Origin: Gemmiger sp. An87
Lineage (GTDB): Bacteria; Bacillota; Clostridia; Oscillospirales; Ruminococcaceae
NCBI RefSeq assembly: GCF_002159185.1
Contig: NZ_NFHD01000004.1
Span: 1-64,000, forward strand
Length of the DNA stretch: 64,000 nucleotides
Direction: 5' to 3'
Made by a program: the position numbers and the translations under genes
Notes under the pieces: generated by a model
The model's database searches: none
Seen by the model: only the letters and a program-made list of their open reading frames with translations
Told to the model about the DNA's origin: nothing
Part shown: positions 32,540 through 40,951 of the stretch, piece by piece
Layout of the letters: every line of letters starts with the position of its first letter
How positions within the stretch are numbered: position 1 is the first letter of the stretch

Positions 32540-33595
32540 TCACCAGCTGCCGCCGCCCTGCATGAATACAGCCGCCAGCAGCTGCAGAACCATCAGCGCC
32601 GCCGCGCCCAGCAGCATGGCCGCTCCGCTTTTGTTCATTTTCCATCTTTGCCCCTCGGCCGCCATTCGTTTTGCCCGACTCGTCTGGCACAGCAAAAAGA
32701 CGATGCCCAGGCAGACGCCCGGCAGCATGGTGGCCATCTGCGCCACAGCGCCCGGACTGTTGTTGGGAATGCGGAACACCCCCGCACAGAAAAGGCAGAG
32801 AAAGAATTGCGCCCCGAACAGCCCGCTCCACCAGAGCACCGGCTTTGCCTGCTGGGTCTGGATATCCTTTGCCAGCTCACACCCCGGCTTCGCTTTGGCC
32901 GCAAGACCGGGATACCCGGTGACCAGATTCCGGCCGTATTTGTACTGGGCGCAGCCGATGGCCCCCAACAGCCCGATTGTCTGAACCAGGAGCAGAACAC
33001 CAAAACTCCATTCACCGGGAATAAACGCCAGCGGCACCGCAATCAGACTGATGCCCGCCGTGGTCAGCTGGACCCACAGGTCCATAGCCCGTACCAGTGT
33101 TTCTAGCTTTTTTTCGTCGTAGGCCGCGTCCGGGTCATAGCCCGCCAGCATGGTATAGTCGCCGCTGGAGGTCATCATGGCCAGAATCGGGTGCAGGCTG
33201 CCGCCGCACAAAAACAGCAGCACCGGCAAAAGTACCCAGTCCAGCTGCCCCCGCGCTGCCCCCAGCACAAACAGCCCAAGCTGTACTGCCAGTGCCAGCC
33301 AGAAGGCAAATCGGGTGGCCTTTTGCCAGGCGGCACAGCGGCGGCGGAACGAGGCATCCGGGTCCAGCCCGCCCACCAGCTCATCCAGGCTGCAGCCCAG
33401 CGCTTCGGTCAACTGTTGCAGGGTGGCAAGGTCCGGCTGGGTTCGGTTTTGCTCCCAGCGGCTCACCGCCTGCCGGGTCACAAACAGCTGCTCGGCCAAC
33501 TGCTGCTGGCTCAGGCCCGCTGCCCGGCGCAAGGCTGCCAGCCTGCAGCCGAAGTCCTTACTCTGCTCTGTTTTTGTTTGCTGCTGTTCGCTCAT
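32540..33595 (-). CDS. Membrane-anchored XRE-family (HTH_3) regulator
   Basis: 351 aa. An N-terminal HTH_3 domain (about residues 16-70: LAALRRAAGLSQQQLAEQLF and TRQAVSRWEQNRTQPDLATL) is joined to seven predicted membrane helices (about 90-340). Proteins of this plan are common in Firmicutes and probably couple a membrane signal to DNA binding. The ATG at 33595 is chosen over 33625 because a promoter-like TATACT at 33648-33643 would start transcription only about ten bases before the upstream ATG. Single gene, facing left toward the MITE-like element. Confidence 0.8.
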   Translation of the reverse strand: MSEQQQTKTEQSKDFGCRLAALRRAAGLSQQQLAEQLFVTRQAVSRWEQNRTQPDLATLQQLTEALGCSLDELVGGLDPDASFRRRCAAWQKATRFAFWLALAVQLGLFVLGAARGQLDWVLLPVLLFLCGGSLHPILAMMTSSGDYTMLAGYDPDAAYDEKKLETLVRAMDLWVQLTTAGISLIAVPLAFIPGEWSFGVLLLVQTIGLLGAIGCAQYKYGRNLVTGYPGLAAKAKPGCELAKDIQTQQAKPVLWWSGLFGAQFFLCLFCAGVFRIPNNSPGAVAQMATMLPGVCLGIVFLLCQTSRAKRMAAEGQRWKMNKSGAAMLLGAAALMVLQLLAAVFMQGGGSW

Positions 33596-33703
33596 GGTAT
33601 TGCCCCGCTTTCCGCCCGGCGCCATGCCGGTTTTCTGCCCTCAGTATAGCACCGGCCCACGGCACGCCGCAAGCAACAGCCTGTTGCCCGCCCCTTCCGG
33701 CGC

Positions 33704-33735
33704 AGAAAAAGGCGGGAGCCGGTGGCTCCCGCCTA
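33704..33735 (-). terminator. Terminator of the Bax-inhibitor-family gene
   Basis: Stem GGCGGGAGCC with GGCTCCCGCC (33711-33733) followed leftward by TTTTT. Confidence 0.85.
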
Positions 33736-33751
33736 GGTCATGCGATTTAAA

Positions 33752-34477
33752 TCAATCCCGGCTGCGACCGAAGATGCGCAGCAGGTACAAAAACAGGTTG
33801 ATGAAGTCCAGATACAGCTGCAGCGCCGCAAAGATGGAGGCCTTTTTCGCCATGGCCTCGTTGCCTGCGTAGGCGAAGTACAGCGCCTTGATCTTCTGGG
33901 TGTCGTAAGCGGTGTAGCAGGAGAAGATCACGATGCCCAGAATACTGAACAGGATGCTGGACCCGCTCATAAAGAACATGCCGATCACACTTACGATCAT
34001 CAGCACGATCAGGCCAACCATCAGCGGGGTGCGCCAGCTGGTCAGGTCCCGCTTGGTCAGGTAGCCGTAGGCGGCCATCACGCCGAAGTACAACGCAGCC
34101 GCGCCAAAGGCCATGAGCACATCACCCATGCCATACAGCCACAGGTAGGAGCTGAACACAAGACCATTCACCGCCGCATAGACGAAAAACAGCGCCCGGG
34201 CCGAGCCCACGCTCATGCTGTGCAGCCGGGAGACCAGCGCCATAACCAGCACGATCTCCAGAATCGCCAGACCAAAGAAGGCGAAGCTGGAACGCAGCAG
34301 GTAGAAGCCCAGATTGCTCGCATAGGCCGCCAACGATACACCGAAGGTGACCAGCAGGCCCGCAAACATCCACAAAAAGGTTTTTGCGGTGTAGTTGCTC
34401 AGGGTCTCGTACTGGAATTTTTCATTCATATAAACGGTGTTAGGGCCGGAATTGTTCCATTGATTGTAATCGTTCAT
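33752..34477 (-). CDS. Bax inhibitor-1/YccA-family membrane protein
   Basis: 241 aa with seven membrane helices. The N-terminal ~40 residues are soluble and Asn/Tyr-rich, helices follow from about residue 30, and a second-to-last FSCYTAYDTQKIKALYF segment carries the conserved Asp of the BI-1/TMBIM family, whose bacterial members (YetJ-like) are pH-gated calcium leak channels. Role in this organism unknown. Monocistronic: own promoter and terminator. Confidence 0.9.
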   Translation of the reverse strand: MNDYNQWNNSGPNTVYMNEKFQYETLSNYTAKTFLWMFAGLLVTFGVSLAAYASNLGFYLLRSSFAFFGLAILEIVLVMALVSRLHSMSVGSARALFFVYAAVNGLVFSSYLWLYGMGDVLMAFGAAALYFGVMAAYGYLTKRDLTSWRTPLMVGLIVLMIVSVIGMFFMSGSSILFSILGIVIFSCYTAYDTQKIKALYFAYAGNEAMAKKASIFAALQLYLDFINLFLYLLRIFGRSRD

Positions 34478-34515
34478 ATCATCAAATCCTTTCTTTAAGA
34501 CTGATTATATCGTAT

Positions 34516-34544
34516 ATTATATCTGGATTTGTAAATAAAATCAA
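34516..34544 (-). promoter_or_regulatory. Promoter of the Bax-inhibitor-family gene
   Basis: Read leftward: TTGATT (34544-34539), 17 bases, TATAAT (34521-34516), 39 bases from the start codon. It overlaps the divergent hemW promoter. Confidence 0.7.
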
Positions 34545-34557
34545 AATCTTTTATAAT
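34529..34557 (+). promoter_or_regulatory. Promoter of hemW
   Basis: TTGTAA (34529-34534), 17 bases, perfect TATAAT (34552-34557). Shares DNA with the divergent promoter on the other strand, so the two probably compete for RNA polymerase. Confidence 0.7.
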
Positions 34558-34628
34558 GACTTTGTGACAAGATCCCCAAAAAGCCGGTGCGGCATTCGAA
34601 AACAACACCGGCGGAAGGAGCGTTTTTC

Positions 34629-35720
34629 ATGGCCTTTGGTCTTTATCTTCATATCCCCTATTGCCTGGCCAAATGCCGCTACTGTGATTTTTACTCCAAG
34701 GGCGGCAGCCGGGGCGTTCCGCAGGAATATGTGGACGCGCTGGTGCTCCGGATGGACCGCTTTCGCCGGCAGGGTCTTTTGCCGGAGCATCCGGATACGG
34801 TGTACTTCGGCGGCGGTACCCCCAGCCTTTTAACGCCGGAGCAGGCCGCCCGGCTCATCTCCGCCGCCTCCCCCACCCCCGGCGCGGAGGTAACGCTGGA
34901 GGCAAACCCGGAAACCGTGGACGAAGCCAGCCTCACCGGCTTTTTGCAGGCGGGGGTGAACCGGCTGAGTCTGGGGGTGCAGACCGCCTTTGATGAAAGC
35001 CTGGCCCGTCTGGGCCGCCCCCACACCGCCGCCCAGAGCCGCCAGGCCTTTGCCGCCGCCCGCCGGGCGGGCTTTGCCAACATCAGCGGTGACATCATGA
35101 TGGCCCTGCCCCACTATACGCGGCAGGAGTTCGACGCTACCCTGGAGCTGATTGCTTCCGGCGGTGCCACCCACATCTCAGCCTATCTGCTGAAGATCGA
35201 GCCAGGCACTGCCTTCGGCAAAAGCCCTCCCGCCGGGCTGCCGGACGAGGACGCCGCCGCGGATTTTTACCTATATGGTGTGGAGCAGCTGGAAAAGGCC
35301 GGTTTTGCCCAGTACGAAATCAGCAACTTTGCCCGCCCCGGCTTCGAGGGGAAGCACAACCTTTTATACTGGAACTGCCAGGATTATCTGGGTCTTGGCC
35401 CCGCGGCTCACAGCTGCGTAAACGACAGGCGCTTTTACTGGCCCGGCGACACCCATGCCTTTCTGGACCCGAACTGCCAGCCGGTACAGGACGGTAACTG
35501 CGGCGCGGAGGATTACATCCTGTTGCAGCTGCGGCTGACCAGCGGCCTGGACCTGAACGCCCTGAAAGCGCAATACAACGTGGAATTTTCGCAAAAGCAA
35601 TTGCGTTTTGTAGAAAAATGTGTGGCCGCCGGGTATGCCCGCTTTCAAAACAACGTGCTCGCCCTCACCCCCGCCGGACTGATTATCCAGAACAGCATCC
35701 TGTGTGAATTGTTGGACTGA
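34629..35720 (+). CDS. hemW: HemW-type radical SAM protein
   Basis: 363 aa. The radical SAM cluster motif CxxxCxxC is Cys12, Cys16, Cys19 in HIPYCLAKCRYCDFY; YFGGGTPSLL (the GGxxP-like SAM site), ANPETVDEASL, RLSLGVQ and DIMMALP follow in the usual order, and a HemW C-terminal domain ends the protein. Despite the old 'coproporphyrinogen oxidase' name, HemW is a haem-binding chaperone rather than HemN. GGAAGGAG lies before ATG 34629, making the longer reading from 34587 unlikely. Confidence 0.93.
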   Translation: MAFGLYLHIPYCLAKCRYCDFYSKGGSRGVPQEYVDALVLRMDRFRRQGLLPEHPDTVYFGGGTPSLLTPEQAARLISAASPTPGAEVTLEANPETVDEASLTGFLQAGVNRLSLGVQTAFDESLARLGRPHTAAQSRQAFAAARRAGFANISGDIMMALPHYTRQEFDATLELIASGGATHISAYLLKIEPGTAFGKSPPAGLPDEDAAADFYLYGVEQLEKAGFAQYEISNFARPGFEGKHNLLYWNCQDYLGLGPAAHSCVNDRRFYWPGDTHAFLDPNCQPVQDGNCGAEDYILLQLRLTSGLDLNALKAQYNVEFSQKQLRFVEKCVAAGYARFQNNVLALTPAGLIIQNSILCELLD

Positions 35721-35770
35721 AGCTGCATCTGCAGCTTTCCTCCAATCTTCACGGAGAATATTACATAGTT

Positions 35771-35816
35771 AAAAAGCCGCCCGCCTTCGGTTTTGTTCGA
35801 AAGCGGGCGGACTTTT
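35771..35816. terminator. Bidirectional terminator between hemW and the RNase-like gene
   Basis: CCGCCCGC pairs with GCGGGCGG (35775-35812), flanked by AAAAA and TTTTT; the genes on either side converge. Confidence 0.85.
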
Positions 35817-35872
35817 TATACAGCTTTATTTACAGATCGTATACTTCTTATTATTTTCTACAGTTTTCCGGG

Positions 35873-37477
35873 TCAATCCTCCCATTTCTCGCACAGAGCT
35901 TCCACCTGGCTTGCCATGCGGGCCAGCTCCTTGTTGGCGTGCCCCTCCTTGGCCTTGATGATGTTCAGCAGGCGATGACCGGCATCCAGCAGGCGGCGGA
36001 ACACCGGGTTCTGACTGCGCAGGCCTGCCTTCTTCTCCTCGATGCGCTTGCGGTTGCCCAAAGCCAGGCAGTGACCGCTTACCAGATCGTAAATCGCGCC
36101 GTTGTAGGGAGCGCTGGCGGAGTAGCCCAGCTCGGCCATCAGCCGGTTGGCAAAGATATCGCAGACGGTGTCTTCACCATGGGTCACAAACACATGCTGA
36201 GGCTTATGGTCCTTGAAGGCGGCGGCCCAACGCATCAGGCCCTCGTTGTCTGCGTGGCCGGAAACGCCTGCCAGCACCTTGATCTGAGCCCGCACCTCAA
36301 TGGTCTCGCCGAACAGCCGGACCTCCTTGGCGCCTTCCACCAGAGCGCGGCCCAGGGTGCCGGGGCTCTGGTAGCCCACGAAGAGCACGGTGCACTGGGG
36401 CTGCCACAGGTTATGCTTCAGGTGATGGCGGATGCGTCCCGCCTCACACATACCGCTGGCAGAAAGAATCACCTTGCGGCTCTGGTCAAAGTTGATGGCC
36501 TTGGAATCGTCGCTGCTCACGGCCAGCTTCAGGCCCTTGAAGCTGATGGGATTGACCCCCTGCTGCACCAGTGCCCGAGCCTCCTCGTCGTAGCATTCCG
36601 ACCACTGATCCCGGAAGATATGGGTGGCCTCCACGGCCAGCGGACTGTCCACATAGACGGTGAAGTCGCCGTAGCCCTTCACCAGGTTCTGCTCCTTGAT
36701 CTGCCGCAGGAAATACAGCATTTCCTGGGTACGGCCCACCGCGAAGCTGGGGATGACCAGATTGCCGCCCCGGTCGAAGGTCTCCTGAATGACCCCCGCC
36801 AGCTCGGTCACGTAATCCGGCCGGGGACCGTGGCTCCGGTCGCCGTAGGTGGATTCCATCACCACATAGTCCGCTTCGGAAATGTATTGCGGGTCCTTGA
36901 GCAGCGGCTGGTGGTCGTTGCCGATGTCGCCGGAGAAGACCAGCTTTTTGGTGACTTCTCCCTCGGTAACCCATAGTTCGATGCTGGCCGAGCCCAGTAG
37001 ATGGCCCACATCCACAAACCGGCCCTTCACGCCGTGGGCCACATTAAAGGTCTCGCCGTAATCAATCGGCTCAAACAGCTTCAGTGCGTCCTCCGCATCC
37101 TGCATGGTGTAGATGGGCTCGTATTCCGCCGCGCCCGAACGCTTTGCCTTACGGTTGCGCCATTCCGCCTCAAATTCCTGGATGTGGGCGGAGTCGCGCA
37201 GCATGATGTTGCACAGCTCGGCGGTGGCGGTGGTGGCAAACACCGGCCCCCGATACCCGTTTTTCACCATCAGCGGGATGCGGCCGGAATGGTCGATGTG
37301 GGCGTGGGTGAGCAGCAGGCTGTCCACCTGGCCGGGTGCCAGCGGTAGGGGCTGATTTTCATAAATATCCTTGCCCTGCTCCATGCCGCAGTCGATCATG
37401 ATGTTCTGGTCGTTTGCCTGAAGCAGATAACAGCTTCCGGTGACCTCATGGGCTGCGCCCAAAAATGTAAGCTTCAT
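35873..37477 (-). CDS. MBL-fold beta-CASP protein (RNA-processing exonuclease-like, CPSF/Ysh1 group)
   Basis: 534 aa. The metallo-beta-lactamase motif HAHIDHSGR (His58, His60, Asp62, His63) and the beta-CASP features are present: a switch from nuclease motif 4 to VMESTYGDRSH, SASGMCEAGRIRHHLKHNL split by loops, VLFVGYQSPGTLGRAL and a late SGHADNEGLMRW plus VFVTHGED. It is probably a zinc-dependent ribonuclease. ATG 37477 is preceded by AAGGAGG; the longer open frame to 37630 runs back over the promoter and is rejected. A ~70-residue C-terminal basic helix region follows the catalytic core. Confidence 0.88.
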   Translation of the reverse strand: MKLTFLGAAHEVTGSCYLLQANDQNIMIDCGMEQGKDIYENQPLPLAPGQVDSLLLTHAHIDHSGRIPLMVKNGYRGPVFATTATAELCNIMLRDSAHIQEFEAEWRNRKAKRSGAAEYEPIYTMQDAEDALKLFEPIDYGETFNVAHGVKGRFVDVGHLLGSASIELWVTEGEVTKKLVFSGDIGNDHQPLLKDPQYISEADYVVMESTYGDRSHGPRPDYVTELAGVIQETFDRGGNLVIPSFAVGRTQEMLYFLRQIKEQNLVKGYGDFTVYVDSPLAVEATHIFRDQWSECYDEEARALVQQGVNPISFKGLKLAVSSDDSKAINFDQSRKVILSASGMCEAGRIRHHLKHNLWQPQCTVLFVGYQSPGTLGRALVEGAKEVRLFGETIEVRAQIKVLAGVSGHADNEGLMRWAAAFKDHKPQHVFVTHGEDTVCDIFANRLMAELGYSASAPYNGAIYDLVSGHCLALGNRKRIEEKKAGLRSQNPVFRRLLDAGHRLLNIIKAKEGHANKELARMASQVEALCEKWED

Positions 37478-37555
37478 ATCCTGCGGGGCCTCCTTTATTG
37501 CCGCCCGCACCTGCACCCGAACGGGGCGGCGCGGGCCGGTCCTGTCGTTACCTTT

Positions 37556-37584
37556 ATTATAGTCTTTGACCCCGGCGCTTACAA
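37556..37584 (-). promoter_or_regulatory. Promoter of the beta-CASP gene
   Basis: Read leftward: TTGTAA (37584-37579), 17 bases, TATAAT (37561-37556), about 80 bases from the start codon. Confidence 0.65.
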
Positions 37585-37600
37585 GCAAATTGTCAAAAAC

Positions 37601-37690
37601 AAAAGCAAACAGATTGTAAATTTTAGGCAATACCGCACAATTTAAGATGAAGGTGCGGGCAAAACTGCCTGATACAATCTGTTTGCTTTT
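37601..37690. repeat. 90-bp palindromic repeat element
   Basis: Outer arms of 18 bp match perfectly in inverted orientation (AAAAGCAAACAGATTGTA at 37601-37618 and its complement at 37673-37690). Inner arms AGGCA/TGCCT and CCGCAC/GTGCGG continue the hairpin. The left inner part, GGCAATACCGCACAATT, recurs with two differences at 43802-43818. Read leftward it ends in T-rich DNA, so it may also stop the ABC operon transcript. Confidence 0.65.
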
Positions 37691-37708
37691 TATCCGTTTT
37701 TCTGCAGT

Positions 37709-38272
37709 TTACAAAATTTCCACACTGGCTCCGCCGAAGGCTTCGGCCTCCTGCTCGTCGTGTGTGATGAGCAGCAGCCAGCGGCCTTCCATCATCCGGC
37801 TCACCCAGTTCATGGCCCGCTGGCGCGTTTCCTCGTCCAGACCCTTAAAGGGCTCGTCCAGAATCACACCCTCTGCCGGGGCCAGCACCGCCCGGGCCAG
37901 TGCCACCCGCCGGGCTTGCCCGCCGGACAGCTGCCGTGCAGGCTTGGACCAGTCCTCTTCGCAAAGGCCCAGCTGGGTTAGAGCCGTTTCGATCTGTTCC
38001 CGCCGCAGCTGGGGGCAGCACAGGGCCACATTGCCCACTGCTGTGAGCTGGCCGCAGAGCCGGTCCTCCTGGAACTGAGCCACAATTCGCCCGTCGGTTT
38101 CCACCCGGCCCGCATCCGGCGCTTCCAGTCCCAACAACAGCCGGGCCAGGGTGGTCTTGCCCCGGCCGGAAGGTGCCATCAGCACGTTGGTGCCCTCCAG
38201 GGTCAGGTTCAGGTCCCGCAGCACCCATTGGTCCCCGTAACGCTTGCTCACGCCGCTCAGCACCGCCTTCAT
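37709..38272 (-). CDS. ABC transporter ATP-binding protein (NitT/TauT type)
   Basis: 187 aa, short for the family (usually 230-260). Walker A is APSGRGKTT (residues 33-41), signature LSGGQARRVALARA, Walker B GVILDEPFKGLD and H-loop LITHDEQEA. It lacks the extra C-terminal residues of SsuB/TauB but keeps all catalytic motifs. It overlaps the permease gene by 4 bp. Together with the permease and lipoprotein it forms a complete importer; substrate unknown. Confidence 0.92.
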   Translation of the reverse strand: MKAVLSGVSKRYGDQWVLRDLNLTLEGTNVLMAPSGRGKTTLARLLLGLEAPDAGRVETDGRIVAQFQEDRLCGQLTAVGNVALCCPQLRREQIETALTQLGLCEEDWSKPARQLSGGQARRVALARAVLAPAEGVILDEPFKGLDEETRQRAMNWVSRMMEGRWLLLITHDEQEAEAFGGASVEIL

Positions 38273-39027
38273 GCGCCGCCTCCTTCCAGCCGCCTGCCCG
38301 CTGCCGCCAGCAGCCGGACAAACACTGCTTCAAACACACCGCTCACCAGCACGATCACCGCCGTCCAGGCGAACAGCTCGCCGGTCTCCAGATAGAGCTT
38401 TGCCTGATACAGCGCCTCGCCGATGCTGCCGTTCGGAAGGCCGATGACCTCGGCGGCAATGCCGCTTTTCCAGGCAAGGCCCATGCCCACGGTACAGCTC
38501 TGCACAAAATAGGGCCAGACCTGGGGCAGCCAGATGGCCCACAGCGCCCGGGAAAAGGGAATACGGAACACCTTCGCCATTTCCAGCAGCTGCCGGTCGG
38601 TCTGCTGGATGCCCTCCAGCACCGCGGTATACACCACCGGCAGCACCATCAAAAAGCCGATGAGCACCGCCAGGTTGGCGCTGCGCACCCACAAAAGAGC
38701 CAGGATGATAAAGCTGGCCACCGGCACCGCCTTGATCAGCTGTATCAGCGGCCGGATCAGCACCCGCACCGGCTCCAGCCAGGCGCTGGCCGCCGCCAGC
38801 ACCACACCCGCCGCCAGCGCGCTGAAAAAGCCCGCCAGAATACGCAGGGCGCTGAAGCCCACCCGCTGCCAGAACACTGCGGTGGGCACAAGGCCCACCA
38901 GCTTTTCCAGGGTTTCCAGCGGGGAGGCCAGCAGAAATTTCTGGGGAATCGCCATGGCCCCAAACTGCCAGACCGCCACCCAAAACAGGATGGCGGCCGC
39001 TTGTTTGATTCGTTTATTCCACTCCAT
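38269..39027 (-). CDS. ABC transporter permease (SsuC/TauC-like, BPD_transp_1)
   Basis: 252 aa, six membrane helices. The coupling-loop region EGIQQTDRQLLEMAKVF followed by LWAIWLPQVWPYF is typical of binding-protein-dependent permeases of the NitT/TauT family. The ATG at 39027 overlaps the end of the lipoprotein gene by 14 bp. The longer in-frame start at 39072 lies further inside that gene and is less likely. Functions with the ATPase encoded immediately downstream. Confidence 0.92.
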   Translation of the reverse strand: MEWNKRIKQAAAILFWVAVWQFGAMAIPQKFLLASPLETLEKLVGLVPTAVFWQRVGFSALRILAGFFSALAAGVVLAAASAWLEPVRVLIRPLIQLIKAVPVASFIILALLWVRSANLAVLIGFLMVLPVVYTAVLEGIQQTDRQLLEMAKVFRIPFSRALWAIWLPQVWPYFVQSCTVGMGLAWKSGIAAEVIGLPNGSIGEALYQAKLYLETGELFAWTAVIVLVSGVFEAVFVRLLAAAGRRLEGGGA

Positions 39028-40096
39028 AGTAGAAGTCGTCGCCCGGCAGTGCGCCGCCCACCGAAGCGGCATCCTGCTGGTACAGCACGTCCAGATAGCC
39101 GCTCAGGGCCTGCTTCATGTCCGCGCCGTCCATGTAGGTGATGTTGCAGGCGGGCAGAGCCTTCTCGGCCAGGGGGGCCTTGGCTACGATGCCATACTCC
39201 GCCACCAGCTGGGCCGCATCGGCGGTGTTGGCGGTCACCCACTCAATGCTGCTGCGGTAGTCCGCCAGGAAGGCCTCCAGCTCCTCGGGATGCTGCTCGG
39301 CGTAGTCGCTGCGCACGGCCAGCACGCCGGTGATCAGCTGGGAATCCGGGTCAATCTTATTCCATTCCTCGGTCAGGTCCAGCGCCACGGTCAGGCCCTC
39401 TACCTGAGCCTGGGCGGCAGTCACATAGGGCTGGGGCAGAACCGCCACGGCGCCTTCGCCCGCGCTCTGCAGCGTGGACAGTACCTCGGTGGCCTCGCTC
39501 TTGTACTCGATGGTCACATCCTTGGCCGGGTCAATGCCGTTTTCACTGAGGATGTAGTTGAGCACGTACTCGGGGGTGGTGCCCTTGCCGGTGGAGTAGA
39601 TGGTCTTGCCGGCCAGGTCGGCCACGCTGGCCACCTCGTCGCCGGTGGTCACCACATACAGAACGCCCAGGGTGTTCACCGCAGCCACTTGAATCTGGCC
39701 CTCGGTCTTCTGGTACAGGGTAGCGGCCAGGTTGGCAGGGATGGCCGCCGCGTCCAGCTCGCCCTTGGTAAGCAGCGGCACAATCTCATCCGCTGCGCCG
39801 TACATGGTCACCTCATACAGAGGGCTTTCCATGCTCTCCTGGTCCTTCATCAGCTTGACCATACCCATGGTGGTGGGACCCTGCAGGCCCGCAATGCGCA
39901 TGGCTCCGTCGGCGGCGGTGCTCTCAGAAGCACTTGCGGCAGTGCTTTCCGCCTGGCTGGAGGCAGGCGCGCTGGACGCAGCCTGAGAGGAAGCAGCCTG
40001 GGAAGACGCGGTACTGCTGGAAGTGCCGGTGCTGCCGCAGGCAGCCAGGCTCAGGGCCATCGCGGCCGCCATTACCATGCTCAACAAACGTTTCAT
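39014..40096 (-). CDS. ABC transporter substrate-binding lipoprotein (NMT1/SsuA-like)
   Basis: 360 aa. Signal peptide with lipobox LAAC ending at Cys20; a long Ser/Ala linker (about 22-62); then a periplasmic-binding fold with AGLQGPTTMGMVKLMKD, GELDAAAIPANLAATLYQ and IYSTGKGTTPEYVLNYIL, in the pattern of NMT1/SsuA-like proteins for small organic anions or vitamin precursors. The specific ligand cannot be read from sequence. First gene of a leftward three-gene importer operon, divergent from a Crp/Fnr-family regulator that may control it. Confidence 0.88.
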   Translation of the reverse strand: MKRLLSMVMAAAMALSLAACGSTGTSSSTASSQAASSQAASSAPASSQAESTAASASESTAADGAMRIAGLQGPTTMGMVKLMKDQESMESPLYEVTMYGAADEIVPLLTKGELDAAAIPANLAATLYQKTEGQIQVAAVNTLGVLYVVTTGDEVASVADLAGKTIYSTGKGTTPEYVLNYILSENGIDPAKDVTIEYKSEATEVLSTLQSAGEGAVAVLPQPYVTAAQAQVEGLTVALDLTEEWNKIDPDSQLITGVLAVRSDYAEQHPEELEAFLADYRSSIEWVTANTADAAQLVAEYGIVAKAPLAEKALPACNITYMDGADMKQALSGYLDVLYQQDAASVGGALPGDDFYYGVE

Positions 40097-40139
40097 GAAA
40101 GTTCTCTCCTTCTGGGCAGTTGTTCCGGTAAGATCCGGT

Positions 40140-40168
40140 TTGCCTTTTTATTTGTATTCTACTATAAT
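40140..40168 (+). promoter_or_regulatory. Promoter of the Crp/Fnr-family gene
   Basis: TTGCCT (40140-40145), 17 bases, TATAAT (40163-40168), 58 bases before the ATG. The intergenic region also contains TTCT...AGAA symmetry around the -10 box, a possible autoregulatory site. Confidence 0.65.
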
Positions 40169-40225
40169 AAAAGAAATTATGCCGTTGCGGCGGCAACCAA
40201 CCACCCGCACAAAGGAGCCAATGCC

Positions 40226-40933
40226 ATGCGCAATTCCATTCTACTGGAAGATCACCTTCCCATCCTGCTGCAAACCACCCTGTTCCGGGGCCTGAGCCTG
40301 GCGGAGCTGCGCATGACCATGGAGTGTTTCCAGCCCGCCGCCCGCGCTTTTTCCAAGGGCGAGATCGTGCTGCTTTCCGGCTATGAAATGCGGGATGTGG
40401 GCATCGTGCTGGCCGGGCAGGTGGAGGCGGTAAAAAACACACCGGACGGCGGCAGCGTAGCCATCACCCTGATGGAAGCAGGAAGCCTGTTCGGCGACGT
40501 ACTCAGCGGCAGCAGCACCAAAAGCCCGGTCACGGTGATCGCCAAAACCGACTGCCAGGTGCTGTTCGTCCCCTATCAGAAGATTCTGCACCCCTGCGCT
40601 CGGATGCACGGCAGTCATTTTCAGCTGATGCAGAATCTGGTGTGCACCATTTCCGACAAATACTTCGCTTTGAACCGCCGGGTGGACCTGCTGATTTTAA
40701 AGAGCCTGCGCAGCAAGCTGTGCGCCTATCTGCTGGAGGAGGCCGCCCGGGCCGGAGCTGACACCTTTACTATTCCCTTTTCCCGTGCCGGGCTGGCGGA
40801 TTACCTGAACTGCGAACGCAGCGCGCTCAGCCGGGAGATTTCCCGCATGCGGGATGAGGGCCTGATTGAAACCTACAAAAACAGCTTCAAGCTGCTGAAT
40901 AAGGCGGAACTGACCCGTCAATATCACTGTTAA
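40226..40933 (+). CDS. Crp/Fnr-family transcriptional regulator
   Basis: 235 aa. The N-terminal cyclic-nucleotide-binding-like barrel (about 20-135; FSKGEIVLLSGYEMRDVGIVL, GSLFGDVLS) connects by a long helix to a C-terminal winged helix (about 165-225; FSRAGLADYLNCERSALSREISRMRDEGLI is the recognition unit, split by its turn). The cysteines are not arranged as an Fnr iron-sulfur cluster. Such regulators in gut Clostridia answer to redox, oxygen or small effectors. ATG 40226 follows AAAGGAG by eight bases. Divergent from the ABC importer, which is the likely target. Confidence 0.9.
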   Translation: MRNSILLEDHLPILLQTTLFRGLSLAELRMTMECFQPAARAFSKGEIVLLSGYEMRDVGIVLAGQVEAVKNTPDGGSVAITLMEAGSLFGDVLSGSSTKSPVTVIAKTDCQVLFVPYQKILHPCARMHGSHFQLMQNLVCTISDKYFALNRRVDLLILKSLRSKLCAYLLEEAARAGADTFTIPFSRAGLADYLNCERSALSREISRMRDEGLIETYKNSFKLLNKAELTRQYHC

Positions 40934-40951
40934 AAGGAGATATAAGCTATT

